This document shows, in pieces, positions 54,522-64,000 of a DNA stretch of 64,000 bases. The position numbers were made by a program, and so were the translations under genes. The notes beneath the pieces are model-generated. The model ran no database searches. It worked only from the letters and a program-made list of their open reading frames with translations, and was not told the DNA's origin. The stretch comes from Beroe forskalii. Its lineage: Eukaryota > Ctenophora > Nuda > Beroida > Beroidae. The stretch spans positions 62,001 through 126,000 of the forward strand of contig WFMF01000325.1 of NCBI GenBank assembly GCA_011033025.1, in the 5' to 3' direction. Position 1 is the first letter of the stretch, and every line of letters begins with the position of its first letter.

Positions 54522-57500
54522 ATGGAAGTGTGGGTTGCCAAGGTGATATGTCTCGCTATTCTCCTTATTCTGACATGCGTATTTGGAATGGTGCCAAGGT
54601 TCTTGAGGACGTCTGGCAATGAAAAGTACCTCAGTATTGCTAACTGTGTTGCAGGTAAGTTTTTTGCCCCCTGAAACTCCCATGTTGGGGTTAAACACCC
54701 CACTGTCTCTCTGCCCTTATTTTATTGCATCCAAACTTCTGTCTTCCAATCAACTCCTCGCCTCTTTCGCGATACCCTTCACCTCTTACCAATTATCACC
54801 TCATTATTCATCTCCTATCCCTAATACCCCTCTGACTCAAATACCCTCTATCCCATTAACCCCATCCCATTTCCTACTCCTCCCTTAACCTATAAATAAC
54901 CTCCCATTGTTTAAAAGTTAAAAACGACTCCTCCCCCTCAGGCGGTGTTCTGATGGGAACCACGCTCCTCCATCTCCTACCAGAAGTTATTGAAGATGTC
55001 ACAGACGGTTTCAAGATGAAAGACATTGACATAGACTACCCTATAGCTACTCTGACAGTAGGGCTGGGTTTCCTGCTCATCGTATTTATTGAGATGCTGG
55101 CTCATACCATACAGGTATTAATACCTAGTGTTAGCATACACATTCAATTGTCACAGTGGCCAATCAGTGTGAATTTTCGTTCAATTCGCGCACTGATTGC
55201 TAATTGTCAAGCTTTCAAAATATGGACCTGTGAGTTTTATATACCATCTAAAAATCTTCTGACCTAGTTTATACGAAAGTTCTTGCAAACAATTTCTGGT
55301 GTAAGAGTTACTTAAGTTATTAGACATACAGTCATATCCTTCACTCCCTTTTCCCCAGTAGGTAAAAGGGATCCCAATGAATATCTACCTCCATTTTCCC
55401 ATTTCCCAAGTATCCCATTTCCCAAGTATCCCAATTTCCAAAGTGTCCCATTTCCAAAGTATCCCATTTCCAAAGTATCCCATTTCCAAAGTATCCCATT
55501 TCCAAAGTGTTCCCAATCCCAAATTACTCCACTTTCAGGACCACATGGCTCATGGAGCAGATGACGATGCGGTCTCAGAGGAAGAGCTTATTTCTCCTGA
55601 AGCCTTTCTTGACGATGAAGTCAACCTATTCGACAGGTTATCATATGCTAAACATTTTTCCAGCAATTTTAGAACGCAAGTAAATATTTTCCTTGCGTCA
55701 TCTGGCGTCAATATTTTAAGGAAAAATTTGACAGTGTTAAGAGTCTGTTGAATGCATGTGTGCTTTAGCAGCAAGAAATTTACATTATTTCTTTCAAAGC
55801 GACACACTTTTTCGTGTAGTTATATGAGATTTGTATAATCTTTTTTTCTTTTTAATGACCTATGCAAAGTGGGACTCCTCTTTTTATTGTTACAATGAAA
55901 TGCAAAATATATGTTATAATTTTATTCCAAGAAACATTCATTCTCTGAACGCGCTTTTTGTCCGAGAAAGGGTTGATTGCCCTGACAATCAATCCCTGAG
56001 CAGTCAAACAAAGAACTATTTTAGCACATTTTTCCGGGCGTCTCTCCATTATTCCTAAGAAAGCAGCTGGCCTCATTATGAAGAAACTGAAAAGCTATCT
56101 GAAGTTTGAAATCACACATACGCGCTCATAAAATGAAGTACTTTTTCCAACGCTCATTCCTTGTTAAAACTTCCAAGAAGATAAGAATTTGAAACAAAAA
56201 AGGGAGAATCGCTCTTATACCATTCGAGCCTCCAAATCAAACATTTTTTTAATTCTCTTGAATCAAAGATCTCCAACTGAAGATTTCCATCCTCGACCCC
56301 CTTTGAATTTTGATATTTCTCTAACCCCTACTATTTGACAGTATGGAGAGAGTAAGACGGTTTACTCGAGCTAGCAGTAAGAGCTCTGGTGGTAACAGCT
56401 TGGATAATAACAATGTCAGCAATGTTCAGACTCGGACCAGAACGAGATCATGGGTGAGTGCCGGATATTCGTTTTGGGGTTTTAAGTTGGATTAGAAATA
56501 TCATACGTGAACTGGTGGATTTACGCATTGCTGAACTGCAACCTCAATTTCCGGGGACCTTCATATTTTTCCAACTTTTAAAAATCGAAAAGTGAAACCT
56601 GTCATATTTAACTGTAAACTTATTTCCTTTTCCTTCAGAGAGTAAGCACTCCTACCAAGAATGTAGACCCAGAGAAACAAACGCTTCTCAACAACACAGT
56701 GCAGAATGCTAGACGACCTAATACAGTCTGTGGTAAGTTAATAGCAAAACAAGGAGTCAGTTGCTTCAAGGGGACTGAAGTCTTAAAAGCCTTCACATTA
56801 AGCCTGAAAGTCTTTACATGCTTGCTCCGTTTCCCTCCCGATCATGATAATATTACGAAGGCCCGAGGTTTCTCGGGCCTTGGCCTGACAGGATTGAAAA
56901 CTGAAATCATTTTCCTCGGGACTCATATGTGACTCCCAAAAGATTCTACTATTCCTATGTGCTAAATGTGTGATTTCACCTCATTTCACATACCCCGTGA
57001 TGCTTTGCATATTCACTGTAATCCGAGGCTCATGTAGTTAACTGATTTGTCGATGAGTATTGGTCACAAGGTTCGGGTAATGTGATACCGTACGTTGAGT
57101 CAATGAGTCATTCTTCCTCATTATGATAGAGATTGCGTATTTTGCCTTCCTTCTTTTGACTCTTGTTGACCACGATCCTACTATTTCTTTGACCAGAATT
57201 CCCAATCATAATTTTCGCCTTATTAATCGCTGATCGTTTCAGTCCCAATCACGATTCAAACTGAGAAACGTCTGACAAAAATCCCCCTTTGCGCCCTATA
57301 TTAAGCTGAGTAATATGCCACTCTAACCTGACCAATATTCAGTTAACCCTGAGCCAGGCTATGGTGGCACCAATGAGGGAGCCGACACCCCCACCGCCCT
57401 CCTCCCGCCACCTTGAGTCATTCCCACGATGGACACTCCCATCATTCTCACTAATTGTCGCTCATAATTTAAACCCCCAATCACGATTCAAAATGATAAA

Positions 57501-59292
57501 TGTCTCATATAATTATAATCCCCCTTTTGCGCCCAGTAAACCCTGAGCCAGGCTACGGAGGCACTTGTCAGTGCGCCACCATAACAATTGACACAACCCC
57601 TCCCCCAGTTAACCCTGAGCCTGGCTACGGAGGCACTGGTGACGCTGCCGACACTCAGGCTGCCCCTCCTCCCACCACTCTGGGTCACTCCCACGACGGA
57701 CACTCCCACCATGCCCACGGAGGGGGACACGGTCCAGGACATGCTCACGACCATGGTCCTCCCACGGAGATAAAGGGGTTCGGGAGCATTCTACTGCTCT
57801 TTGCTCTGTCGGTGAGTGTTTGGAGTAGTTTTAGTAATAAGTATTTTGGTTTTTATAGTAAAAAGGAAATTTGCAGCTCAGGGGGTTTATCGATTACTTG
57901 ATTATCGATTAAGTACTTGAATTGCAATGTTCTAAAGTTTCAAGTGGTTCACATCAAGTGAGTTTAAGAAAAGAAATGCCAGAAATACGCTTTTATTATT
58001 TCAATATTTCATTCCCCAGGTCCATTCCATTCTGGAAGGAATGGCTGTCGGTTCTGAACAGGATTGGGTCATGGTCTTTACGCTAAGTGGAGCTCTGTCT
58101 GTACACAAGATCCTCCTAGCCTTCGCTTTGGGTAAGCCTCGAAGTTGGGACTTTTGAATTATGTTGACTGCTTCCAAGCCAAAGATTGGCAGTTGTATAT
58201 TTGCCTCTTTGTCCTTTTGATGATCATTGCAGTCATTTAATCAAGGAAGCATTGAATATGCTTAACAATAAACAGGAAACTTACCACATGTGATGGCCAC
58301 TTATTTATACAAATGTTGAATCATATTAAATGCTGAATCACAGTAAATGTTGAATCACATTACATTTATTTTAATCTTGCTAGGTGTTAAGATCGTTGAA
58401 GAATCGCAGCCTCTTTGGACTCACATCAGATCCGTTGGATTCTTTGCCATTTCCAGTCCCATCGGTGTGGCTATTGGTGAGTTTCACGAATCAGTGTCAC
58501 CAGATTTCGTGACTCCTTTCCTCCAGCAATGTTTTGCTGTCTCCACTCTGATGACACCATTTTGAGTCAACTGACACCAATGCATTGACACCACTCTCCT
58601 TCTGACACCATTCTCCTTCTGACAACACTCTCTTCTGACACCACTCTCCTACTGACACCACTCTCCTTCTGACACCACTCTCCTTTTGACACCACCCTCC
58701 TTCTGACGACACCCTCCCTTTGACACCACTCCCCGTCTGACACCACTCCCCGTCTGACACCACCCTCCTTCTAAAACCACTATCCCCCAGGCGTTGGAGT
58801 ACAACTCGCTGACACTGACGTAGCCACTAAGAAGCTTGCGGAGGGTCTAATCCAGGCCGTTGCTACGGGAACCTTCCTTTACATAGCATTCGTTGAAATC
58901 ATAACCCCGGAGCTGAATAAACCCGACCTACCACCTCTACTCAAGGTTTGATGTAGCTTTAAAGGTTTAAAGGTTGTCAATTACATTTTCTTGGTTCGTA
59001 GAAATTATATGCGTTGACACTTAAATCAAGTTTCCCTTCTCTTAAAATGCTTAAGGGCTGTTGTCCATGGGTCTCGACTTGTCACCGAGTCTTGTCCTTT
59101 TCAAGGTTAACAATTAACCGGCCTTTCACGGCTTCACGCCCTATTCTTGGCATTCTGCCAATCAACTATTCTCTTCAGGTCCTATTCTTAGCAGTCGGCT
59201 TCACCATTATGTGCTGCGCTCAACTTGTACCAGAAGGAGATAGCGACGTTAAACCTAACAACTCAACCACACCGATAACGCTCTTAACCTAG
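54522..59292 (+). CDS. SLC39 zinc transporter, ZIP1-3 type, 10 exons
   Basis: Imports zinc across the plasma or vesicle membrane. Exons: 54522-54654, 54942-55114, 55539-55636, 56342-56453, 56639-56732, 57609-57811, 58020-58131, 58384-58476, 58791-58945, 59179-59292; all phases agree; 428 residues. TM1-3 are in exons 1-2 (GGVLMGTTLLHLLPE). The long cytosolic loop of exons 3-6 ends with a His-rich zinc-binding stretch (about 230-255, HSHDGHSHHAHGGGHG style). The metal-binding helix 4 motif is VHSILEGMAVGS and helix 5 is AEGLIQAVATGTFLYIAFVE, both signatures of the SLC39A1-3 subfamily. Exon 6 has upstream duplicated copies of its start. Introns 2 and 8 contain minisatellites. Confidence 0.92.
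55385..55520. repeat. CCCATTTCCAAAGTAT minisatellite
   Basis: About eight units of 16-17 bp lie in ZIP intron 2, immediately before exon 3. Confidence 0.75.
57243..57625 (+). repeat. Duplicated starts of the ZIP His-rich exon
   Basis: The exon start TTAACCCTGAGCCTGG at 57609 occurs also at 57343 and, as TAAACCCTGAGCCAGG, at 57537. The two upstream copies belong to a 234-bp tandem duplication that also carries intron sequence (CCCAATCACGATTCAAA at 57243 and 57477). The 57343 copy runs into a decayed His-rich segment and a stop. The 57537 acceptor is in frame with the real exon and would add 24 residues with a second NPEPGYGGT. Confidence 0.7.
58565..58780. repeat. TGACACCACTCTCCTTC minisatellite
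   Basis: About twelve degenerate units of about 17 bp fill the end of ZIP intron 8. They are pyrimidine-rich on the coding strand and run up to the acceptor at 58790, so they may act as its polypyrimidine tract. Confidence 0.8.
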
Positions 59293-60279
59293 CTATAGAT
59301 AGATAGCTACAAACCTAACATTTATCCTGAAATTTATCAGTACCTGACTTATGACTCCATGTTACTACGGAACCTTGTTTGCGCTCGCAATCATGTTTTC
59401 TTCAGAAAAAAGCGAGTGAACAAACAGGGACGCATAGCATGCAGTATATACTTAACCTTTTTAAAAACACTTTTTACACATCACATTAGACACTTTGACT
59501 GGAAACTTTGCGTGTGATGTGTGATGAAAATGGGAGATGGCAACTTTTGTTACCAAGCAACCCTACTAGTTTCAGATAGGGTGGCGTGTTTGCGTCACGT
59601 TGCTATGGTAACACGAACACTTTATATCTTCAAGTTATTGTTTGTCTGTTTGTAGTAATGTTGTTTATTAACCAATCATCAATTTATCTGCGATTATAAA
59701 TTGACATCTGCTGGCAGATTTGATGTTTTTAGAAAAAAGATAACGCTGTCAAAATTTCGGTGATTTAATCAAAATTACTGAATAAATTCGAGGCTGTTTC
59801 ATGCCGGCAATCCATTTATCATTAATTGGAATTTACTCGTTATAAACATCTGAATAATACGATAATTAATTAATTATATGAATATTTATTTAATCTTTGA
59901 TTTTTGTAGCCAATTATTACGAATTTCTGGAACTCAGATTATTTTTAGAGAGTACTACGTGATTTGTACACTTCTCACATTTTTATTACCGATTTGTAAT
60001 ATGATTTTTAACCTGTGTTTAACTACCCAATTATTGAGTTATTTTTCAACTTTTTAGTTCAACAATCTAGCAACCATAAGAAAAACTTATTCCATTTTTA
60101 TGTTCATCCCACATTTCCGTGAGTTTCAACTTATAGATTACCTCAATGAATTTGCATAATGATTCCCCACGCCCCAATGCCTCCGTAATGTTTATAATTA
60201 TCGTCTCAATGAATCTTCACAAAACCTCTTTCAACACCCATTATTCTCCTAATTGACTAACTAATTCCCTCACAATAGG
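59293..60279. other. Intergenic between ZIP and cathepsin
   Basis: AT-rich DNA with no coding signal; presumably it holds the ZIP 3' UTR and the cathepsin promoter. Confidence 0.4.
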
Positions 60280-63200
60280 ATGTTACGGTTAGCTGTGGTA
60301 TGCATTGTCCTTCTCACAGCTGTGGAAGGAACTGTGAAACTCTTCTCCCCAGCATTCAGTCAGTTCATGCAGGAGCATAACAAAGAGGTGAGACCGTGGT
60401 GAATGGGGGTCGATTTCATTTCTATTCAAGAAGTTCTTCTTTATCTTTTAGAAATTGATAGATGTAAGTGAGAGGATTCTTGGGGCTTGTAGTAAACGGA
60501 TAACGTCATTTTGACACCTAGCCAAAAAGCCTAGAGAGGCTTTTGATCCTATCTTATATATTAAACTTTTGAACAATTCAGTTGTTCTAATCCACTAATT
60601 CACTTTCTCTCCCAGTACACCCACGGTTGAAGAGCACAACAAGAGGTTCTGGACTTTCTACCAGAACAGCTTCATCTGGAAGAAAGCCAACAGGTGAGTG
60701 GTGAAATGTTGGCTCTGTGACAGAGGGTTTGATGTTTACAATTACAGTCAGGTTGTTACTTATCTTGTTCAGACATATGGTTCCCTCCCCTCAGGTTTCA
60801 TTGTACGGAATGCCCACTGCTCAAAAATTCCACTTTTATTTTGGAACCTCAACTATCCCCAGTTATTCACAATCTCTAATCATAGGGAGGACCAGGGTAG
60901 CGCATTGTATGGGGGTATGGGGCTACTCACTTCTTTACACCTAACACGTGCACATACCCACTCTCCATAGCAACGTTCCCACAGTTTTCCCAATATCTCT
61001 TCCTTTCTCAGGGAGGACCAGGGCAGCGCAGTGTACGGTGCTACCCAGTTCTGAACACTTATCAACACACCTTACACTTAACACACTACTCTTCAGTCTT
61101 CATTGCACGTGCACATACCCACTCTCCATAGCATCGTTTCCACAGTTTCTCACAATCTCTAATCTCAGGGAGGACCAGGGCAGCGCGGTGTACGGCGCTA
61201 CCCAGTTCGCAGATCTCACGGAGGAGGAATTCGCTGAGCACTACCTCAACAAGGTCATGATGACATCATCTCTGGAGGACATGACGTCACTACTGCCCAG
61301 GATATCTGAGGTGGATATGGTGGACGTTCCTGATAGCGTCGACTGGAGGGAACAAAGTTAGTAAATTTCCTACTGATAGATGTCCCTAGATAAGTCTCAA
61401 AATTCCTTATGGTGAAATGTCGAACTTCTACGTGCGCGGCTTTTTAAGAGCCACAGAATTGTGCGCTGCTCACTGTCTGTTCGAAACAAAGCTGTGTTTA
61501 AGACGCTGTCACGCCGGTTGCAAAACAACCAGCAATTACAAGCTGTATTTCAGACGCTGTCACGCCGGTTAAGAACCAGGGGATGTGCGGAAGTTGTTGG
61601 GCGTTCTCCACGACTGGGAATGTGGAAGGGCAGTTCGCTATCAAGTCAGGGAACCTCAAGTCTCTCAGTGAGCAGGAACTTGTGGACTGCGACACGGTAA
61701 GGAGAGGTAGAGGGGTAGTTTGAAATATTACGAAACCATAAGTCATTGGGACTTCAAACCTCTTTCATAGATCCCTTTCCCAACCCAGAACCCTTTGTTT
61801 TTGAAGGATTTTGGTCTTCTATTTCTCCAAAAGCAACATTACTCCAGAAGCTGCACCACCTTTTTATGGTACACCCTATCGTCAGGAGAATGAAAGGAAT
61901 GGTTTGCAAAATTCCTAGGCATACCCATTGCCACTCATTTCCAGTCCCACTAATTCCATGACACTTGAGTCTGGGGGGCTCCGAACCTCGTATTGAGTCC
62001 GCTCCACCTCCTTTCTGTTTTTAGCTTTTAGAGTATTCGACTCATGATCCCCTATTTCTCAAGAAGCAACACTTTCCCAGGTTGACATGGGATGTAACGG
62101 AGGCCTCCCCTCCCAAGCCTACCTGGAGATCAAGAGAATAGGAGGCTTGGAGCTGGAGACAGACTACCCTTACACTGGTCATGGGGACTCCTGCACCTTC
62201 AACAAAACAAAGGTTGGTATTGCAGTCAGGAGAAAGGGATTTGATCTCATATCTTGGATTTCAAATCTAGTCCAAGATATCTTATCCAAGATCACAAACT
62301 GTGTTCAAGGGAAAGTATTGCTGAGACTTTTTCAATTTTAAAGTTTTCGAAGACCTTCATAAGAAATAAACCCTCTTTTTCCAGGCTAAAGTGGAAGTGT
62401 CAGGCGGGATTCAGCTGCCTGTGGATGAGGAAAAGATAGCAGCGTGGGTGGCAAAGAACGGTCCTGTCAGCATCGGGATCAACGCTTTCATGATGCAGTT
62501 CTACATGGGTACGTGTGTGTTTGTGTCTGTGATGCCGTGTGGACTTTGGGGCCTGCCTCCCTTCTTTTATATAATCATATTTTACAGCCTCAGTAGACCT
62601 AAGCGTCTCTCTCATTTCATCACACACGGTCAACGTTCCTCAATAGACCCAAGTCGGCGCAAAATAATTGGGGAATAGTCAAATAGTGAATAATGTCATT
62701 TAATTGACTCTTTGATACATTTTATTGCTATGAAAGTGAAAGTGAAAGTCACTAATCTCTATCATTTTGGCTGACTTATCACAATATAACTGTTACCCAG
62801 GCGGTATCGCTCACCCATGGAAGTACATGTGTCGCCCGAGCAAGCTGAATCACGGGGTGCTGATCACGGGGTATGGGGAGGAGAATGGGGTGCCCTTCTG
62901 GAACATCAAGAACAGTTGGAGCGAGAAGTGGGGCGAGAAGGGCTACTACAGGTGAGTGGTGGGGTGAGAAGGGGTAGTACAGGTGTGTAACGAATTAATA
63001 CTTCAAGCTTTGAATTTGACTTTGAGGGATGTGCAGATACAGCCGAGACGAAGTCGTTGCGGTTGTGCAGCTCAAAGGTAGGCTGGAGGTAAATTCTGGT
63101 ATTCTTGAAGAAGGCATCATTTTTCTGCTAACAGAGAGACGGCATTTATGTTCCTGCATATTCAAATCTTCAAAAATACATACATCCATCAAAACGTTTG

Positions 63201-63301
63201 GTAGTTTTAAAACTTTTTTTAACTCCTCGACTTTAAACAGGATTTACAGAGGAGCAAACTGCTGTGGAGTGAGCGAGATGGCAACCAGTGCCACTCTCTG
63301 A
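60280..63301 (+). CDS. CTSF: Cathepsin F-like cysteine protease, 8 exons
   Basis: Secreted or lysosomal papain-family (C1A) endopeptidase. Exons: 60280-60387 or -60398, 60616-60693, 61169-61356, 61554-61696, 62081-62212, 62395-62518, 62801-62951, 63241-63301; about 331 residues. Signal peptide [12 protein letters not shown] is followed by an I29 propeptide with an ERFNIN-like helix and FADLTEEEF. The mature enzyme starts near VPDSVDWRE. Catalytic site: Gln in KNQG, Cys in [10 protein letters not shown], His in [11 protein letters not shown], Asn in [17 protein letters not shown] and [12 protein letters not shown] favour cathepsin F over L. The usual donor after NKE (60388) puts exon 2 out of frame; the next GT at 60399 restores the frame but inserts VRPC, so either that donor is used or two bases are missing in exon 2. 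Starts of exons 3 and 4 are duplicated upstream. Confidence 0.9.
60880..61190 (+). repeat. Three copies of the cathepsin exon 3 acceptor
   Basis: AG|GGAGGACCAGGG with its upstream intron (TCCCACAGTTTTC..., ATCTCTAATC) occurs at 60896, 61012 and 61169. Only the last copy reads on into the conserved FADLTEEEF. The second copy reaches a stop just after ATQF and the first decays sooner. Confidence 0.75.
61500..61575 (+). repeat. In-frame duplicated cathepsin exon 4 acceptor
   Basis: AG|ACGCTGTCACGCCGGTT occurs at 61503 and 61554, 51 nt apart. Using the first would insert 17 in-frame residues directly before the active-site Cys segment. Confidence 0.7.
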
Positions 63302-64000
63302 GTGTATTCAGACCCTCTCAAACGGTATATTGTATGGTAACTATGGAGATTGTATGGTAACTATGGAGATTGGAGGTAGGAGGCTTCTAACTGAGACAGT
63401 TCTTATGGAGATTGGAGTCTTGTATTACGAGACTCAGACAGTTTTACAAAAATGTAAACTGCAAATTGACCTTTGGGATAAGGACTCGAGTGATTTTACC
63501 CTTGTTCTTCCCTTCTCTGGACTGTTGAGGTAGGAAACAGGAATGTTTTTTGACCCGCAATTTGGACAACTATGAAATGGACCCGTGACCCATACAGGGC
63601 CATACATTGGCCATGAACTATATTTTGGGACCCATACATGGCCCATGAACTATATTTTGGGGTCGCCAAAATTTGCATATTATTGTATTTTATAAAATTA
63701 GCCTTAACTTTTTTGTATATATAGATAGTAGATAGTGCTTTTATACCACGTTTTTATAGTATTTGTATGATATTCATCATTAATACCTAATTAATAATAT
63801 ATTTATCAAAATTCAATACAGAAAATCGGCCAACAGTAATTTTTACTACAGCCCATGAGACTATTTCCAATATCATAATCAATATTTATTATTTCGTGAC
63901 AATATTTGTATTTTTCTTATCCATTTAAAGTTATTTTCAATATTCATTACCATAGCATGTAGTTACTTTATCATATACTATTGTATGTTAAGACAAATTT
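63302..64000. other. Cathepsin 3' flank
   Basis: Short tandem repeats (GGTAACTATGGAGATTG at about 63340; CCATACA..GGCCATGAACTAT at about 63595-63660) followed by AT-rich DNA. No further gene is seen before the window ends. Confidence 0.45.

Overview
The window is nuclear DNA of an animal. It carries multi-exon genes with GT-AG introns, a UGA-decoded selenoprotein with a candidate SECIS element, a tRNA-Ile(UAU) with the usual intron, and a rabphilin-type Rab effector. The AT-rich, repeat-laden intergenic DNA and a transposon remnant of a style I associate with cnidarian genomes suggest an early-branching invertebrate. That placement is an inference; nothing here fixes the species.

Layout. 1-8.3 kb: mostly non-coding, with one minus-strand acidic first exon (4918-5214), a small orphan membrane ORF (5928-6296) and a TA-flanked MITE (7403-8018). 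8.3-29.6 kb: one selenocysteine thioredoxin reductase gene in 13 coding exons. Its last intron (10.4 kb) holds two complete MFS transporter paralogues on the opposite strand, and an earlier intron holds a 2.5-kb foldback repeat. The final 23 codons end Cys-Sec-Ser, and a textbook SECIS core lies about 400 nt downstream. 29.6-37.4 kb: palindromic MITEs with CRE-like and telomere-like motifs, then a tandem duplication that left a truncated rabphilin pseudogene (33234-34159). The second copy carries a 1.76-kb hAT-like foldback insertion whose empty site survives in the first copy. 37.4-39.1 kb: intact intronless rabphilin-like gene. 39-45.4 kb: gene-poor, with a 14-bp minisatellite and the tRNA-Ile gene. 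45.4-64 kb: a plus-strand gene-rich block with two tandem NKRF-like RNA-binding genes, a TIMMDC1-like complex I assembly factor, ADAT1, a SLC39 (ZIP1-3 type) zinc transporter with a His-rich loop, and a cathepsin F-like protease.

The genes do not form one pathway; this is ordinary animal gene order with housekeeping and vesicle-traffic genes. The most unusual structural theme is that 3' splice sites plus the first bases of the following exon are duplicated just upstream of the functional acceptor in at least six places in five genes. In three of these the extra acceptor would add an in-frame extension (51, 51 or 72 nt). A second theme is single-base frame breaks in otherwise conserved exons and indel-dominated divergence between the two rabphilin copies. 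This points to residual long-read assembly errors, so frame breaks should not be taken at face value.
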